Of a stretch of 64,000 nucleotides of DNA, positions 47,346-55,896 are shown in pieces. Under the pieces are notes generated by a model. It was not told the DNA's origin and did not search any database. It worked only from the letters and a program-made list of their open reading frames with translations. The first letter of the stretch is position 1. Each line of letters begins with the position of its first letter. The DNA is from Actinomycetota bacterium (lineage in GTDB: Bacteria > Actinomycetota > Geothermincolia > Geothermincolales > RBG-13-55-18), in the NCBI GenBank assembly GCA_040757835.1, contig JBFLWJ010000012.1:37789-101788 (forward strand), written 5' to 3'. Position numbers and translations under genes: made by a program.

Positions 47346-48886
47346 TTCTCCGACTCGAGTTGTTCGCGCACCTGGCGGCGCAGCACCTTGCCCAGGGCCG
47401 AAGTGGGGATCGTCTCCTTGAAGACCACCCGCTTGGGGCACTTATAGCCGGCGATCTTATTCCGGCACAGGGCGATGATCTCCTCCTCGGTCGCCTCAGC
47501 CCCCTGTTTCAGGGAGATGACGGCGGTGACTTCCTCACCCCATTTCTCGCTCTTCACCCCCACCACCGCCGCGGTCAGGACCGCGGGGTGCTCATAGAGG
47601 ACCTGCTCCACCTCAAAGGGATAGACGTTCTCCCCCCCGGTGATGATCATGTCGTTCTTGCGGTCCACGATGTAGATGAACCCGTACTCGTCGGTCTCGG
47701 CCAGGTCCCCGGTGTGCAGCCATCCGCCGCGCAGGGCCTTCGCGGTCAGCTCGGGGTCCTTCCAGTAGCCCTGCATGACGTTCTTGCCTCGGATGACGAT
47801 CTCCCCGATCTCGCCGGGTGGCACCTCGTTGTCGTCCTCGTCCACAACCCTCACCTCGGTGACCAGGGACTCCCGGCCGCAGGAGTTGATGCGCCTCACC
47901 AGCTCAGGCGGTCCCTCCAGGCGGCACTGGTCCTCCATCATGAGCATGGTGCCAAGGGGCGAGGCCTCCGTGAGGCCGTACCCCTGCTGGAAGATGGGGC
48001 CGAACTTGGCTATGCAGCGCCTGAGCACCTCCTCCGGCATGGGGGCGCCGGCGTAGGAGAAGTACCTGATGCTGGAGAGGTCGTACTTGTCGGCATCGGG
48101 GAAGTCGAGCAGCCAGGAAAAGAGCACCGGCACCATGTTGATGTGGGTCACCTTCTCCCTCTCCGCCGTGGCCAGTATCTCCTGAAAGTCGAAACGCGGA
48201 GAGATCACCGCCTTGCACCCGGCGAGGTGGTGCAGGAGCACCGGCCACCACGCGGTATGGAATATGGGCAGCACCTGCAGGGTCGAGTAATGGGGCTCGA
48301 ACTCCAGCGCCAGGCCCATGCCGATGGCCGTGGTCATGTAGTTGCGGTGGGTGATCATCACTCCCTTGGGCAGGCCGGTCGTCCCGCCGGTGTACTGCAG
48401 GTGGCAGAGGTCGTCCTCGTCCACTTCCACCACGGGTTCGGCATCGGAGGACTCCGCGAGGAGTTCCTCGTAGTCCAGCCAGCCCTCCGCCGCGGTCCTG
48501 AAGACGATACGCTCGCGGATGTTCTCGAGTCGGGCGAGGAACCCCTCGGCCATCTCCAGGGTGTTGTGGTCCACGACCAGCACCTCGGCGTCGGAGTGGT
48601 TGATGATGTAGACGAGCTCTTCCGGGGCCAACCGGAAGTTACATGGCACCGTCACCGCCCCTATCTTGGAGGTGGCATAGTAGATCTCGATAAGGCGGTG
48701 GCAGTTGAGGGCTAGCGTGGCCACCTTGGTGCCCTTCTCCACCCCCAGCCCGGCCAGGGCATTGGCAAGACGGTTGACCCTCTGGTTCAACTGTAACCAG
48801 GTCAGCCTGACCTGGTCACAGACCATGCATTCCTTGTCGGGGTCGAGGCGGGAATGCTTCCTGGATATATCTGCCAGGGTTATCAT
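47342..48886 (-). CDS. Acyl-CoA ligase (AMP-forming)
   Basis: 514 aa from ATG 48886, with AAGGAG upstream. ANL superfamily blocks are LQYTGGTTGLPKGVMITHRN (P-loop-like), GYGLTEASPLGTM, LHTGDLAETDEYGFIYIVDRKNDMI and the C-terminal catalytic Lys region PTSALGKVLRRQ. It activates a carboxylic acid to its CoA thioester at the cost of ATP to AMP. As the only ligase in the run it probably starts the CoA-dependent part of the pathway. The substrate (fatty, aromatic or alicyclic acid) cannot be told. Confidence 0.9.
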   Translation of the reverse strand: MITLADISRKHSRLDPDKECMVCDQVRLTWLQLNQRVNRLANALAGLGVEKGTKVATLALNCHRLIEIYYATSKIGAVTVPCNFRLAPEELVYIINHSDAEVLVVDHNTLEMAEGFLARLENIRERIVFRTAAEGWLDYEELLAESSDAEPVVEVDEDDLCHLQYTGGTTGLPKGVMITHRNYMTTAIGMGLALEFEPHYSTLQVLPIFHTAWWPVLLHHLAGCKAVISPRFDFQEILATAEREKVTHINMVPVLFSWLLDFPDADKYDLSSIRYFSYAGAPMPEEVLRRCIAKFGPIFQQGYGLTEASPLGTMLMMEDQCRLEGPPELVRRINSCGRESLVTEVRVVDEDDNEVPPGEIGEIVIRGKNVMQGYWKDPELTAKALRGGWLHTGDLAETDEYGFIYIVDRKNDMIITGGENVYPFEVEQVLYEHPAVLTAAVVGVKSEKWGEEVTAVISLKQGAEATEEEIIALCRNKIAGYKCPKRVVFKETIPTSALGKVLRRQVREQLESEK

Positions 48887-48918
48887 CCTCTGCTCCTTCC
48901 ATGTACACAAGCGACGCC

Positions 48919-50316
48919 TTATATCGACGGCAGGCCTTCGGCCTTGGCCAGGAACTTGTCCACCTTTTCCTTCACGGCGGGCGCGTTTACGCGCCACAGC
49001 TCGGGCAGGTACTTCTCGTATCCGGCGGTTGGATTGACCTTGCACTCCAGCCACTTGTGCTCGAAGAGGTTTAAGTAACACAGGTTGCATCTGGCGCATT
49101 TGACGATGTCCTTGAAGCGCCCTTCTTTTACCTTGGCCGGCCAGAAGGGATCGGCGATCGCCTGCCGGCCCAGCATCGCCACGTCGGTCAGTCCCTTGCC
49201 CACCGCCTCCGCGGCGGCTTTCGGGGTCATGAAGTTGGGCGTGAGGATGGGCAGTCCACCCGAGGCCTCCCGAAAGCCCTCCGCGTACTTGGTCATCTCC
49301 CCCTCGCCGTCCGGCGCGAAAGCGCCGGGGTTCTCGTAACAGCCCTGAGAGATACTTATATAACTCAGGCCCTCGGCGGCCGCCAGCTCTACCACCTCGC
49401 ACATCTCGTCGTGGGTGACCCCATCCGGCATCATCTCGTCGCCGGAGAAGCGCGCCCCAAGCACCGCCTCTGGACCGATGCGGTCGCGTATCTTCCTGAT
49501 TATATTGAGCAGGAACCGCGCGCGGTTCTTCAGCGGACCACCGTATTCATCGACACGCAGGTTAGAGCGGCGAGAGAGGAACTGGTGGATGAGGTAGCCG
49601 TGGGGGCTGTGGATCTCCACACCGTCGAAGCCATAACGCAGCGCCTCCATGCTCATCTCGGCCATCTTGTCTTCCATGAAAGCGATCTCGTGCGCTTCCA
49701 GCTCGCGTGGGACCTCGCCGTAGACCACCTTGATCATTCCGGGGTCCTTCACCTTCATAACCGGGACTATCAACGATTCGAGGTTCTCGTACTGCTCGTC
49801 TGTCAGGGACTGCAAGCCAGCGAGTCCACCGATACTTTCGAGGATCTGGGAGAGCTCGGGGCGCAGTTTCTTGACCTGGGTGATCCAGCCCTTGTTGAAG
49901 TTGCGCAGATCTATGCGGATAGGGATGGGAGAGGGGGCAGCGATGGGCTCGTGGGGAGCGCGCGCCGATGCGTGGCCCTGGCGCCCGAAGCCGGGGCTGA
50001 GCTGGATGAAGACCTTGGAGCCGAAAGCGTGGATGGTGTCGGCCATCATCCCCAACAGTCGTCCGTAACGCTCGTCGGTGAAGAGGTGGCAGTTCAAATG
50101 GTCCGATCCGCGCCATGTGTTGGGGTTGACCACCGTGGCGTCGGTGATGATCAGGCCGAAACCGCCCTTGGCCCTGGCCGCATACCAGGCGGTCCACTGC
50201 TCGGAGTTGAAACCGTCGGGAGCGGAGTAGACCATGTTCATCGGCGCCATGGCCACGCGGTTCTTGATCTTCACGTCCCCGATCTTGATGGGCTCGAACA
50301 AGGCATCGTAACTCAT
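48919..50316 (-). CDS. Old-yellow-enzyme family Fe-S flavoprotein, N-terminal half only (copy 2)
   Basis: 465 aa from ATG 50316 (AAGGGGGATGAA upstream). An FMN TIM barrel (FEPIKIGDVKIKNRVAMAPMN; GFDGVEIHSPHGYLIHQFLS) is followed by Cys motif CARCNLCYLNLF with a fourth Cys ten residues on (C-x2-C-x2-C-x10-C), near the spacing of trimethylamine dehydrogenase. The chain ends about 45 residues later, so the FAD/NAD(P)-binding C-terminal half of 2,4-dienoyl-CoA and enoate reductases (650-700 aa) is missing. Electrons must come from a separate protein. A probable C=C reductase in the catabolic operon. Confidence 0.84.
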   Translation of the reverse strand: MSYDALFEPIKIGDVKIKNRVAMAPMNMVYSAPDGFNSEQWTAWYAARAKGGFGLIITDATVVNPNTWRGSDHLNCHLFTDERYGRLLGMMADTIHAFGSKVFIQLSPGFGRQGHASARAPHEPIAAPSPIPIRIDLRNFNKGWITQVKKLRPELSQILESIGGLAGLQSLTDEQYENLESLIVPVMKVKDPGMIKVVYGEVPRELEAHEIAFMEDKMAEMSMEALRYGFDGVEIHSPHGYLIHQFLSRRSNLRVDEYGGPLKNRARFLLNIIRKIRDRIGPEAVLGARFSGDEMMPDGVTHDEMCEVVELAAAEGLSYISISQGCYENPGAFAPDGEGEMTKYAEGFREASGGLPILTPNFMTPKAAAEAVGKGLTDVAMLGRQAIADPFWPAKVKEGRFKDIVKCARCNLCYLNLFEHKWLECKVNPTAGYEKYLPELWRVNAPAVKEKVDKFLAKAEGLPSI

Positions 50317-50488
50317 TTCATCCCCCTTCATATTTCCAAGGCACTGCTGCCCCGCGCTGCATCCGCGCCTCTGATGTCCGACGCTGTGCAGGCCTTTCCA
50401 GTACCTTACAGCAGGCGAGATCGCCATCCCGGCGCCGCCTTCTCACAATGCGCCCTTTCGGACTGCGAAAGGACCGTCCGGTTTCAGG

Positions 50489-51652
50489 TCAGAACGACTT
50501 GGGCAGGCCGTAGCACTGCGCGATGAAGTTCTTGCTCATCTCGTTGGAGATGGGGCTGAAGACCATCTGCTGCGAGTCGCGCCAGTAGCGCTGGATGTCC
50601 GCCTCCATGGTCACCCCGTAGCCGCCGAATATCTCCATGCCCACAGTCGCGGCGTCGAGCGCCATCTGGGAGGCGTAGAGCCCGGCCATGGTCGCCTCGA
50701 TGTGGTAAGGCCTCCCGGTATCGGCCAGCCACGCGCACTTGTAGACCAGGTTGCGCGCGTTCTCGATGCCGACCGCCATATCCGCCAGGTAGTGCTGGAT
50801 GATCATGAACTGCCCGATAGGTTTGCCGAACGCCTCGCGCTGTTTGGAGTAGGCGAGGCATTCCTCGAACACTTTCTCCGCCAGCCCCACCGAGATCATG
50901 GCCACCCCGATGCGCTCGGGGTTGAGGGTGGAGAGCACGTCGTACCAGCCGTTGTTGAACGTGCCCAGCAGGTTACTCTTCGGCACCCGCACGTTGTCGT
51001 AGAAGACCTCGCAGGAGCCGCAACAGTGCGTGCTCACCTTGGGGATGATGCGGATGTCTATACCCGGGGTATCTGCCGGTACCAGGATGATCGAGAGCGC
51101 GTGCGCGCGCTTGGGGTTCTCGCGGTCGGTTATGGCCACAGTGGTCAGGTAGTCCGCCACGTGCGCGCCGGTGATATAGATCTTCTGCCCGCTGATGACG
51201 AAGTCGTCCCCGTCGGAGTCGGCGTAGGTAGATATCGCCCCCAGGATGTCGGTGCCCCCCGCGGGCTCGGTCAAAGCGAGTGAGAACTTGAGCTTGCCCT
51301 CCGCGATGCGGGGCAGGAACTCCCGCTTCTGCTCCTCGCTCCCGAGTTCCACGATCGGCCTGGTGCCGAAGCCGATGGTCGCCCCGACGCCAAGGGCCAC
51401 CGCCGTGGACGCCTTGGATATCTCCTCGAAGCCGACCATGGCGGTGACCATGTCGGCGCCATCGCCGCCGTACTCCTCGGGGACCGAAGCGGCGAAGAGC
51501 CCCATGGCGGCGGCCTTGTCCCAGACCTCCTGGGGCATGAAATCGAGGGTCTCCTCCCACTCGCGGACCTTCTCGCTGGTTATCTCCTTCTCGCAGAACT
51601 CGCGCACCGCGGTGCGAATGAGTTCCTGCTCTTGCGTGAAAGCGAAATCCAT
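50489..51652 (-). CDS. Acyl-CoA dehydrogenase
   Basis: 387 aa, full length. Typical blocks are FTQEQELIRTAVREFCEKEI, SLALTEPAGGTDILGAIST, and the catalytic-Glu region GGYGVTMEADIQRYWRDSQ. It uses FAD to introduce a C=C bond alpha-beta to the thioester, passing electrons to ETF (no etf genes in the window). AAGGAGG precedes the ATG, 3 bp after the enoyl-CoA hydratase gene. Together with the hydratase, SDR/3-hydroxyacyl-CoA dehydrogenase and thiolase it makes a beta-oxidation set. Confidence 0.92.
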   Translation of the reverse strand: MDFAFTQEQELIRTAVREFCEKEITSEKVREWEETLDFMPQEVWDKAAAMGLFAASVPEEYGGDGADMVTAMVGFEEISKASTAVALGVGATIGFGTRPIVELGSEEQKREFLPRIAEGKLKFSLALTEPAGGTDILGAISTYADSDGDDFVISGQKIYITGAHVADYLTTVAITDRENPKRAHALSIILVPADTPGIDIRIIPKVSTHCCGSCEVFYDNVRVPKSNLLGTFNNGWYDVLSTLNPERIGVAMISVGLAEKVFEECLAYSKQREAFGKPIGQFMIIQHYLADMAVGIENARNLVYKCAWLADTGRPYHIEATMAGLYASQMALDAATVGMEIFGGYGVTMEADIQRYWRDSQQMVFSPISNEMSKNFIAQCYGLPKSF

Positions 51653-51655
51653 CAG

Positions 51656-52465
51656 TTATCCTCCTTGCTCCCGCTTGTTCATGGCCTCCAGGGCCTGCAG
51701 GGCCATGTTGCGCAGGGCTGTGGTGTGGTCGGAATGGAAGAGCCAGGCGATGGACTCGCGCTCGATGGCCATGGCCGCATCCCAGGGCATTCCCTGGAAG
51801 GAATAGTTGAGCACCGCCTTGCCCATGCGCAGTGAATCGGCGGGGTTGGCGCAGAGCACCGCCACCATCTCGTCCACGCGGGCGTCGAACTCGTCGTCGG
51901 GATAGACCCGCGTGAGCAGGCCCATGTCGTAGATCTCGGCCGCGGTGTAGTCCTTGCGCCCGGTGAGCAGGATCTCCCGCCCGCGGAAGATTGGCAGGCA
52001 CCTGGCCAGGCGCACCGTGCCCCCCCAGCCCGGCAGGATGCCCATGGTGATCTCGGTCACGCCGAACTTGGTCCGCTCACTCGCGTAAATTAGATCGCAG
52101 GCCAGGGCCAGCTCCAGGCCGCCGGCGATGCAGTGCCCCTTCACCTTGGCCACCACCACCTTCTCGCTCTCGGTGATAGCCCGGACGATGTCCTGTCCGG
52201 TGCGCCCCATCCAGTCCACCACGGAATAATGGTTGAAGGTGGGCAAGACCGAGAGGTCGCCGCCGGCGCAGAAGGACTTGCCGGCCCCGGTGAGGACCAC
52301 CACCTTCACTCCCTTCTCGCCCCGCGCATGCGTAAGGGCGTCTAGAAGCTCCTCGGCCATCTCCACGTTGATGGCGTTGCGGTGGTCGGGGCGGTTCATG
52401 GAGATGGTGCAGACGGCGCCCTCCGGCCCTCCTATCTCGTAGAGGATTGAGTTGTATTCGGCCAT
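51656..52465 (-). CDS. Enoyl-CoA hydratase/isomerase family protein
   Basis: 269 aa crotonase fold. SFCAGGDLSVL gives the first oxyanion-hole region, CIAGGLELALACDLIYASE the second, and FGVTEITMGILPGWGGT the active-site loop, in which the usual PE before the second catalytic position reads TE. It hydrates an enoyl-CoA or catalyses a related ring-opening or isomerisation. AGAAGGAGG precedes the ATG. First of a close pair with the acyl-CoA dehydrogenase; a 124-bp gap with two hairpins lies upstream. Confidence 0.9.
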   Translation of the reverse strand: MAEYNSILYEIGGPEGAVCTISMNRPDHRNAINVEMAEELLDALTHARGEKGVKVVVLTGAGKSFCAGGDLSVLPTFNHYSVVDWMGRTGQDIVRAITESEKVVVAKVKGHCIAGGLELALACDLIYASERTKFGVTEITMGILPGWGGTVRLARCLPIFRGREILLTGRKDYTAAEIYDMGLLTRVYPDDEFDARVDEMVAVLCANPADSLRMGKAVLNYSFQGMPWDAAMAIERESIAWLFHSDHTTALRNMALQALEAMNKREQGG

Positions 52466-52497
52466 ATCGAACCTCCTTCTATATTGCGGGCGTACAC

Positions 52498-52581
52498 GTC
52501 CCAGGCCTCGACGCTCGGAAGTGTCAAGGCCTGGGACACCGCCGCGCCGCCCTCGGGGCGTCGCTGTCGCTTACGCGACGC
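52498..52581 (-). promoter_or_regulatory. Two adjacent hairpins in the operon gap before the enoyl-CoA hydratase
   Basis: A perfect 11-bp inverted repeat GTCCCAGGCCT/AGGCCTGGGAC (52498-52508 and 52527-52537) and a 7-bp one GCGTCGC/GCGACGC (52558-52564 and 52575-52581). Neither is followed by a T-run. They may set relative expression by mRNA processing or stability. Confidence 0.45.
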
Positions 52582-52589
52582 ATACTCTC

Positions 52590-53906
52590 CTACCTCCCTT
52601 GATGTTCGGGGAAGTAGTCCCAGAGTTTGGGCGGCAGCTTCGTCTTCAGGATCGGAGTGGTTTTAACCGGCGGCCGCCAGTACTCAGGCATATACTTTTC
52701 CCGCCCGGTGTTGGGGTTCCTGATGCAACGCACCGGTATGCCTACGCTCGCTCGCAGCAGGCACTCGTTGCAGCGCAGGCAGCGTACGATCTTGTCCGCT
52801 CTCCCCTCCGCCACCTTGTTGCCCCATTCCGGGTCGGTGAAAAGCTGGCGCCCCAGCGAGACGATGTCGCACTTGCCGCTGGCTATCGCCTTCTCCGCGG
52901 CCTTGGGGTCATGGATGGACGGGCACATGACCGGGACGGACAGCTCCTTCTTGAAGTTCGCGGACTCCGCGAGCATGGTGCCGTCCTCGTCCGGGAAAAA
53001 GTAGCTCAGCGCCTCGTAGGAGCCGTCGGAGAGATGGAAGTAGTCGATGCCGAGGCTGCCCATTATCCGCGCCACCTCCAGCGCCTCCGCGTGGGTGAAG
53101 CCCTCGGGCATGTGTTCGTCGGCGGACATGCGCATGCCCACCGGGAAGTCCGGGCCTACCGCCTCGCGGACCTTCATGTACACCTCTACCAGGAAGCGCA
53201 TGCGGTTCTGCAAGCTGCCGCCGTAGAGGTCGGTCCTCTTGTTGGAGCGGGGGGAGAGGAACTGGTGCTCCAGGTAGCCGTGGGGGGCGTGCAGCTCTAT
53301 GCCGTCGAACTGGGCGATGACAGCGAAGCGGCAGGAGTTGGCGAACTCGTCCTGCTCCCGCCTGATCTCGTCGATGCTCATCTCGTAGGGGATGTGGCCC
53401 TGGGCCGCCTGCAGCGCCTGGGGGTGCTTCGCGACGGCGGGCGGAAAGGACTTGGGCATATGGAAGGGCGACAGCTCCATGGGGATGGCCGAGGGCGCCG
53501 GCGGGTGCCGTCCGTCCAGGGCGTGCCCCTGGCGGCCGAAGCCGATGGACATCTGGATGAAGACGCGGGATTCGAAAGCGTGCACCGTCTCCGCCAGTTC
53601 GGCCAGGCCGGCCATAAACGACTGATTGTACAGGTGCAAGTTTGTGGAGAAGGGATAATGTGCCGCCAGGCGCGTGCCCAGCACGCATTCGGTGATGATG
53701 AGGCCGCACCCCCCCTTGGCGCGGGCGGCGTAGTAGGCCAGGATCTGCTCATTGACATAGCCGCGGTTGTCCATGGAAAAGAGGGTGTTCATGGGGGCCA
53801 GGGCGATGCGGTTCTTCAGCTCCACCCCCTTGATCTCGATGGGCGAGAGCAGGTGCTTGAACTCTTCCTTTTTCTCCGCTCTCTTGGCCGCCTTCTTCTC
53901 TGCCAT
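52590..53906 (-). CDS. Old-yellow-enzyme family Fe-S flavoprotein, N-terminal half only (copy 1)
   Basis: 438 aa. The N-terminus is very Lys/Glu-rich (MAEKKAAKRAEKKEE), then the FMN TIM barrel (LSPIEIKGVELKNRIALAPMN; FDGIELHAPHGYLEHQFLSP) and Fe-S motif CLRCNECLLRASVG with a late Cys before the conserved RNPNTGREKYMPE. It ends about 35 residues after that, lacking the FAD and NAD(P) domains. Copy 2 at 48919 has the same architecture but only moderate similarity. GGGAGGTATAAACAC precedes the ATG. Likely an enoate or enone reductase. Confidence 0.84.
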   Translation of the reverse strand: MAEKKAAKRAEKKEEFKHLLSPIEIKGVELKNRIALAPMNTLFSMDNRGYVNEQILAYYAARAKGGCGLIITECVLGTRLAAHYPFSTNLHLYNQSFMAGLAELAETVHAFESRVFIQMSIGFGRQGHALDGRHPPAPSAIPMELSPFHMPKSFPPAVAKHPQALQAAQGHIPYEMSIDEIRREQDEFANSCRFAVIAQFDGIELHAPHGYLEHQFLSPRSNKRTDLYGGSLQNRMRFLVEVYMKVREAVGPDFPVGMRMSADEHMPEGFTHAEALEVARIMGSLGIDYFHLSDGSYEALSYFFPDEDGTMLAESANFKKELSVPVMCPSIHDPKAAEKAIASGKCDIVSLGRQLFTDPEWGNKVAEGRADKIVRCLRCNECLLRASVGIPVRCIRNPNTGREKYMPEYWRPPVKTTPILKTKLPPKLWDYFPEHQGR

Positions 53907-53933
53907 GTGTTTATACCTCCCGATGCTCCGCCG

Positions 53934-54404
53934 CTATTTCCGTACCGGCCGCCACTTGGGCAGGGTGATCTCATCCGAGACGTCGTCGAAGACCACCTCC
54001 AGCTCCATGCCGTTCTGCAGTTGTTCGAGGTCGCACTCCACGATGTTGGAGATCATGCGCACCCCCTCCGCCAGGTCGACCATGCCCAGGGCGTAGGGCA
54101 GGTCGGACCAGAAAGGGAAGGGCACGCCGAAATAGTTGACGGCATAGGCGAAAAGCTTCCCTTTGCCGGAGGCCTCGATCCACTCGTGCCCGTCAGCCTG
54201 GCAGGCGGTGCAGTAGAGGTAAGGGGGATGGTCGATGTTTTCGCATGCGCTGCACCTGCGCAGCACCAGGCGGTGCTCCTTGGCGGCGTCCCAGAAGGGC
54301 TGGGACCATTTGGTCGGGATGGGCAGGGGCTTCTTGAGGTCCTCGTCGGTAAGGTTCATCATCCCCTTGATGACCTCGATGTCTATGGTCTCGTACTGGC
54401 TCAT
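53934..54404 (-). CDS. DUF35 zinc-ribbon/OB-fold protein, thiolase partner
   Basis: 156 aa from ATG 54404 (GGAGAGGAGGCGCAAG upstream). A rubredoxin-like zinc ribbon, C51-x2-C54 and C65-x2-C68, is followed by an OB fold (GKGKLFAYAVNYFG, GMVDLAEGVRMISNIVECD). DUF35 proteins form complexes with SCPx-type thiolases, as in archaeal acetoacetyl-CoA thiolase/HMG-CoA synthase and BbsA-BbsB of benzylsuccinate beta-oxidation. It lies 20 bp after the thiolase gene, so the pair should be one enzyme. Confidence 0.88.
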   Translation of the reverse strand: MSQYETIDIEVIKGMMNLTDEDLKKPLPIPTKWSQPFWDAAKEHRLVLRRCSACENIDHPPYLYCTACQADGHEWIEASGKGKLFAYAVNYFGVPFPFWSDLPYALGMVDLAEGVRMISNIVECDLEQLQNGMELEVVFDDVSDEITLPKWRPVRK

Positions 54405-54424
54405 CTTGCGCCTCCTCTCCTCGC

Positions 54425-55627
54425 TTATCCAGGTATCTCGCTGCCCAGGACGGTGAAGTGGCAGTCCATGAAAGCGCCGCCGCCGGTGTTCTCGATGAGG
54501 AACTTCGCCCCTTCCACCTGGGCCTTGCCCGCCTTGCCCTGGAGCTGCCTGATGGATTCGACCAGCAGGGCGATGCCCACCCCGGTCCCTGTATGCCCGA
54601 AGGACAGGGCCTCCCCGTTGGTGGTCACCGGGTACTTGCCGCCGGGCGAGGTCTCTCCGGACTCCACCAGGGCGCCCGACTTTCCCGGCTCGCAGATGCC
54701 CAAGGCGTCCATGATGATGAGCTGGATGCATGGGTAAGAGCCGTAGACCTGGTAGATGTCCATGTCCTCGGGCCCCAGGCCGCTGCGCTCGAAAGCCGCT
54801 TTCGCGATGGGGGAAAGGTACTCGGCCATGGTGGCAAAGTCCTTCATCCCCGCGCGCGTGATGGTGCGGTGCGAGTAGTCGGAGGCCTCGCCGAGCACGT
54901 AAACAGGTCTGTCGCACACCTTCCTCGCCTTCTCAGCCGTGGTCATGACGAAGGCGCTCCCTCCGTCCCCCAGCACGTTGCACATGAGGGTGGTCAGCGG
55001 GTAGGAGACCATGCGCGCGTTGACCACCTTCTCCACCGTGATCTCCTTCTGGTTGAACATGGCGTTGGGCTGCAGCATGGCCCATTTGCGGTTGGCCACG
55101 CACACCGCGGCCACCTGCTCGATGGTGGTCCCGGTTATGTTCATGTAGGCCTGGGTGATCATCGCCGCCAGCGCGTTGTAGGTCATCCCGTATGGGACCT
55201 CCCACTCCACGTCCGAGCCGGCGATGGAGAAATACCTCGCCTGCTCGTTGGGGGTGAAGGTACTGAAGCGCTGGGCGTGAACCACCAGCACGGTGTCCGT
55301 CTCCCCGGAGTGCAGGATGCCCTCGGCCGTCTTTCTGAGCGAGAAACTGGATGCCCCGCCTGAGGAGGTCATGCAGGTGATCTTGCAACCCCTGGCCCCG
55401 ATAGCCTCGGGGAGCCTCCCGAAGACCATCTCGGTGTTGTAGTCGTTGTCCGGGTTGGACATGATGTGCTGTGCGCACACTACCGCCCCGACGTCGCCCG
55501 CGTCGATCCCCGCATCGCGGATGGCATCCCGGGCCACGGTGTACGCGATCTCGAACTCCGAGCGCTCGGGGTAATTGCCGCAGGGCACCTCGCCGGTGCC
55601 TATGATGGCGAACTCGCCGCTGCCCAT
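54425..55627 (-). CDS. SCPx/BbsB-type thiolase
   Basis: 400 aa. IGTGEVPCGNYPERSEFEIA start, nucleophile Cys in ITCMTSSGGASSFSL, FGHTGTGVGIALLVE with the catalytic His, and NTGGGAFMDCHFTVL near the C-terminus. It belongs to the non-decarboxylating thiolases that need a DUF35 partner. It cleaves a 3-ketoacyl-CoA in the final beta-oxidation step. First gene of the run to 38278; AAAGGAGCTGATAA precedes the ATG. The palindrome at 55708-55725 lies about 80 bp upstream and may control it. Confidence 0.9.
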   Translation of the reverse strand: MGSGEFAIIGTGEVPCGNYPERSEFEIAYTVARDAIRDAGIDAGDVGAVVCAQHIMSNPDNDYNTEMVFGRLPEAIGARGCKITCMTSSGGASSFSLRKTAEGILHSGETDTVLVVHAQRFSTFTPNEQARYFSIAGSDVEWEVPYGMTYNALAAMITQAYMNITGTTIEQVAAVCVANRKWAMLQPNAMFNQKEITVEKVVNARMVSYPLTTLMCNVLGDGGSAFVMTTAEKARKVCDRPVYVLGEASDYSHRTITRAGMKDFATMAEYLSPIAKAAFERSGLGPEDMDIYQVYGSYPCIQLIIMDALGICEPGKSGALVESGETSPGGKYPVTTNGEALSFGHTGTGVGIALLVESIRQLQGKAGKAQVEGAKFLIENTGGGAFMDCHFTVLGSEIPG

Positions 55628-55707
55628 TTATCAGCTCCTTTCCGCTCTCGATACCGTAACGACAAGGGATAAACCATATATCAGCCCGATTCCTCTCACC
55701 CCCTCTG

Positions 55708-55725
55708 GGAATGACGAGTCATTCC
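55708..55725. promoter_or_regulatory. Perfect 18-bp palindrome, probable operator of the MerR-TetR regulator
   Basis: GGAATGAC-GA-GTCATTCC: 8-bp perfect arms and a 2-bp centre, TetR-operator-like. It sits 16 bp downstream of a TTGACA on the minus strand (55747-55742), where the -10 and start site of the thiolase operon would be, so a bound repressor would block that promoter. Confidence 0.65.
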
Positions 55726-55831
55726 ATACTCGATAATATATTGTCAATAGATAGAGCTTGATTTTCGCACGATGCCGATATTATAGTTGTATTTAAGAGC
55801 AAATTGCAAGCGCCATTTTGTGGTCCCACTA

Positions 55832-55860
55832 TTGACATATTGTTGACTTGGTTTTATTAT
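55832..55860 (+). promoter_or_regulatory. Sigma-70 promoter of the MerR-TetR regulator gene
   Basis: A perfect TTGACA (55832-55837), a 17-bp spacer and TATTAT (55855-55860), followed 36 bp later by the ATG at 55897. The clearest promoter in the window. Confidence 0.75.
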
Positions 55861-55896
55861 TACTACACATTTACTCAATAGTTACGGAGGTTTGCC

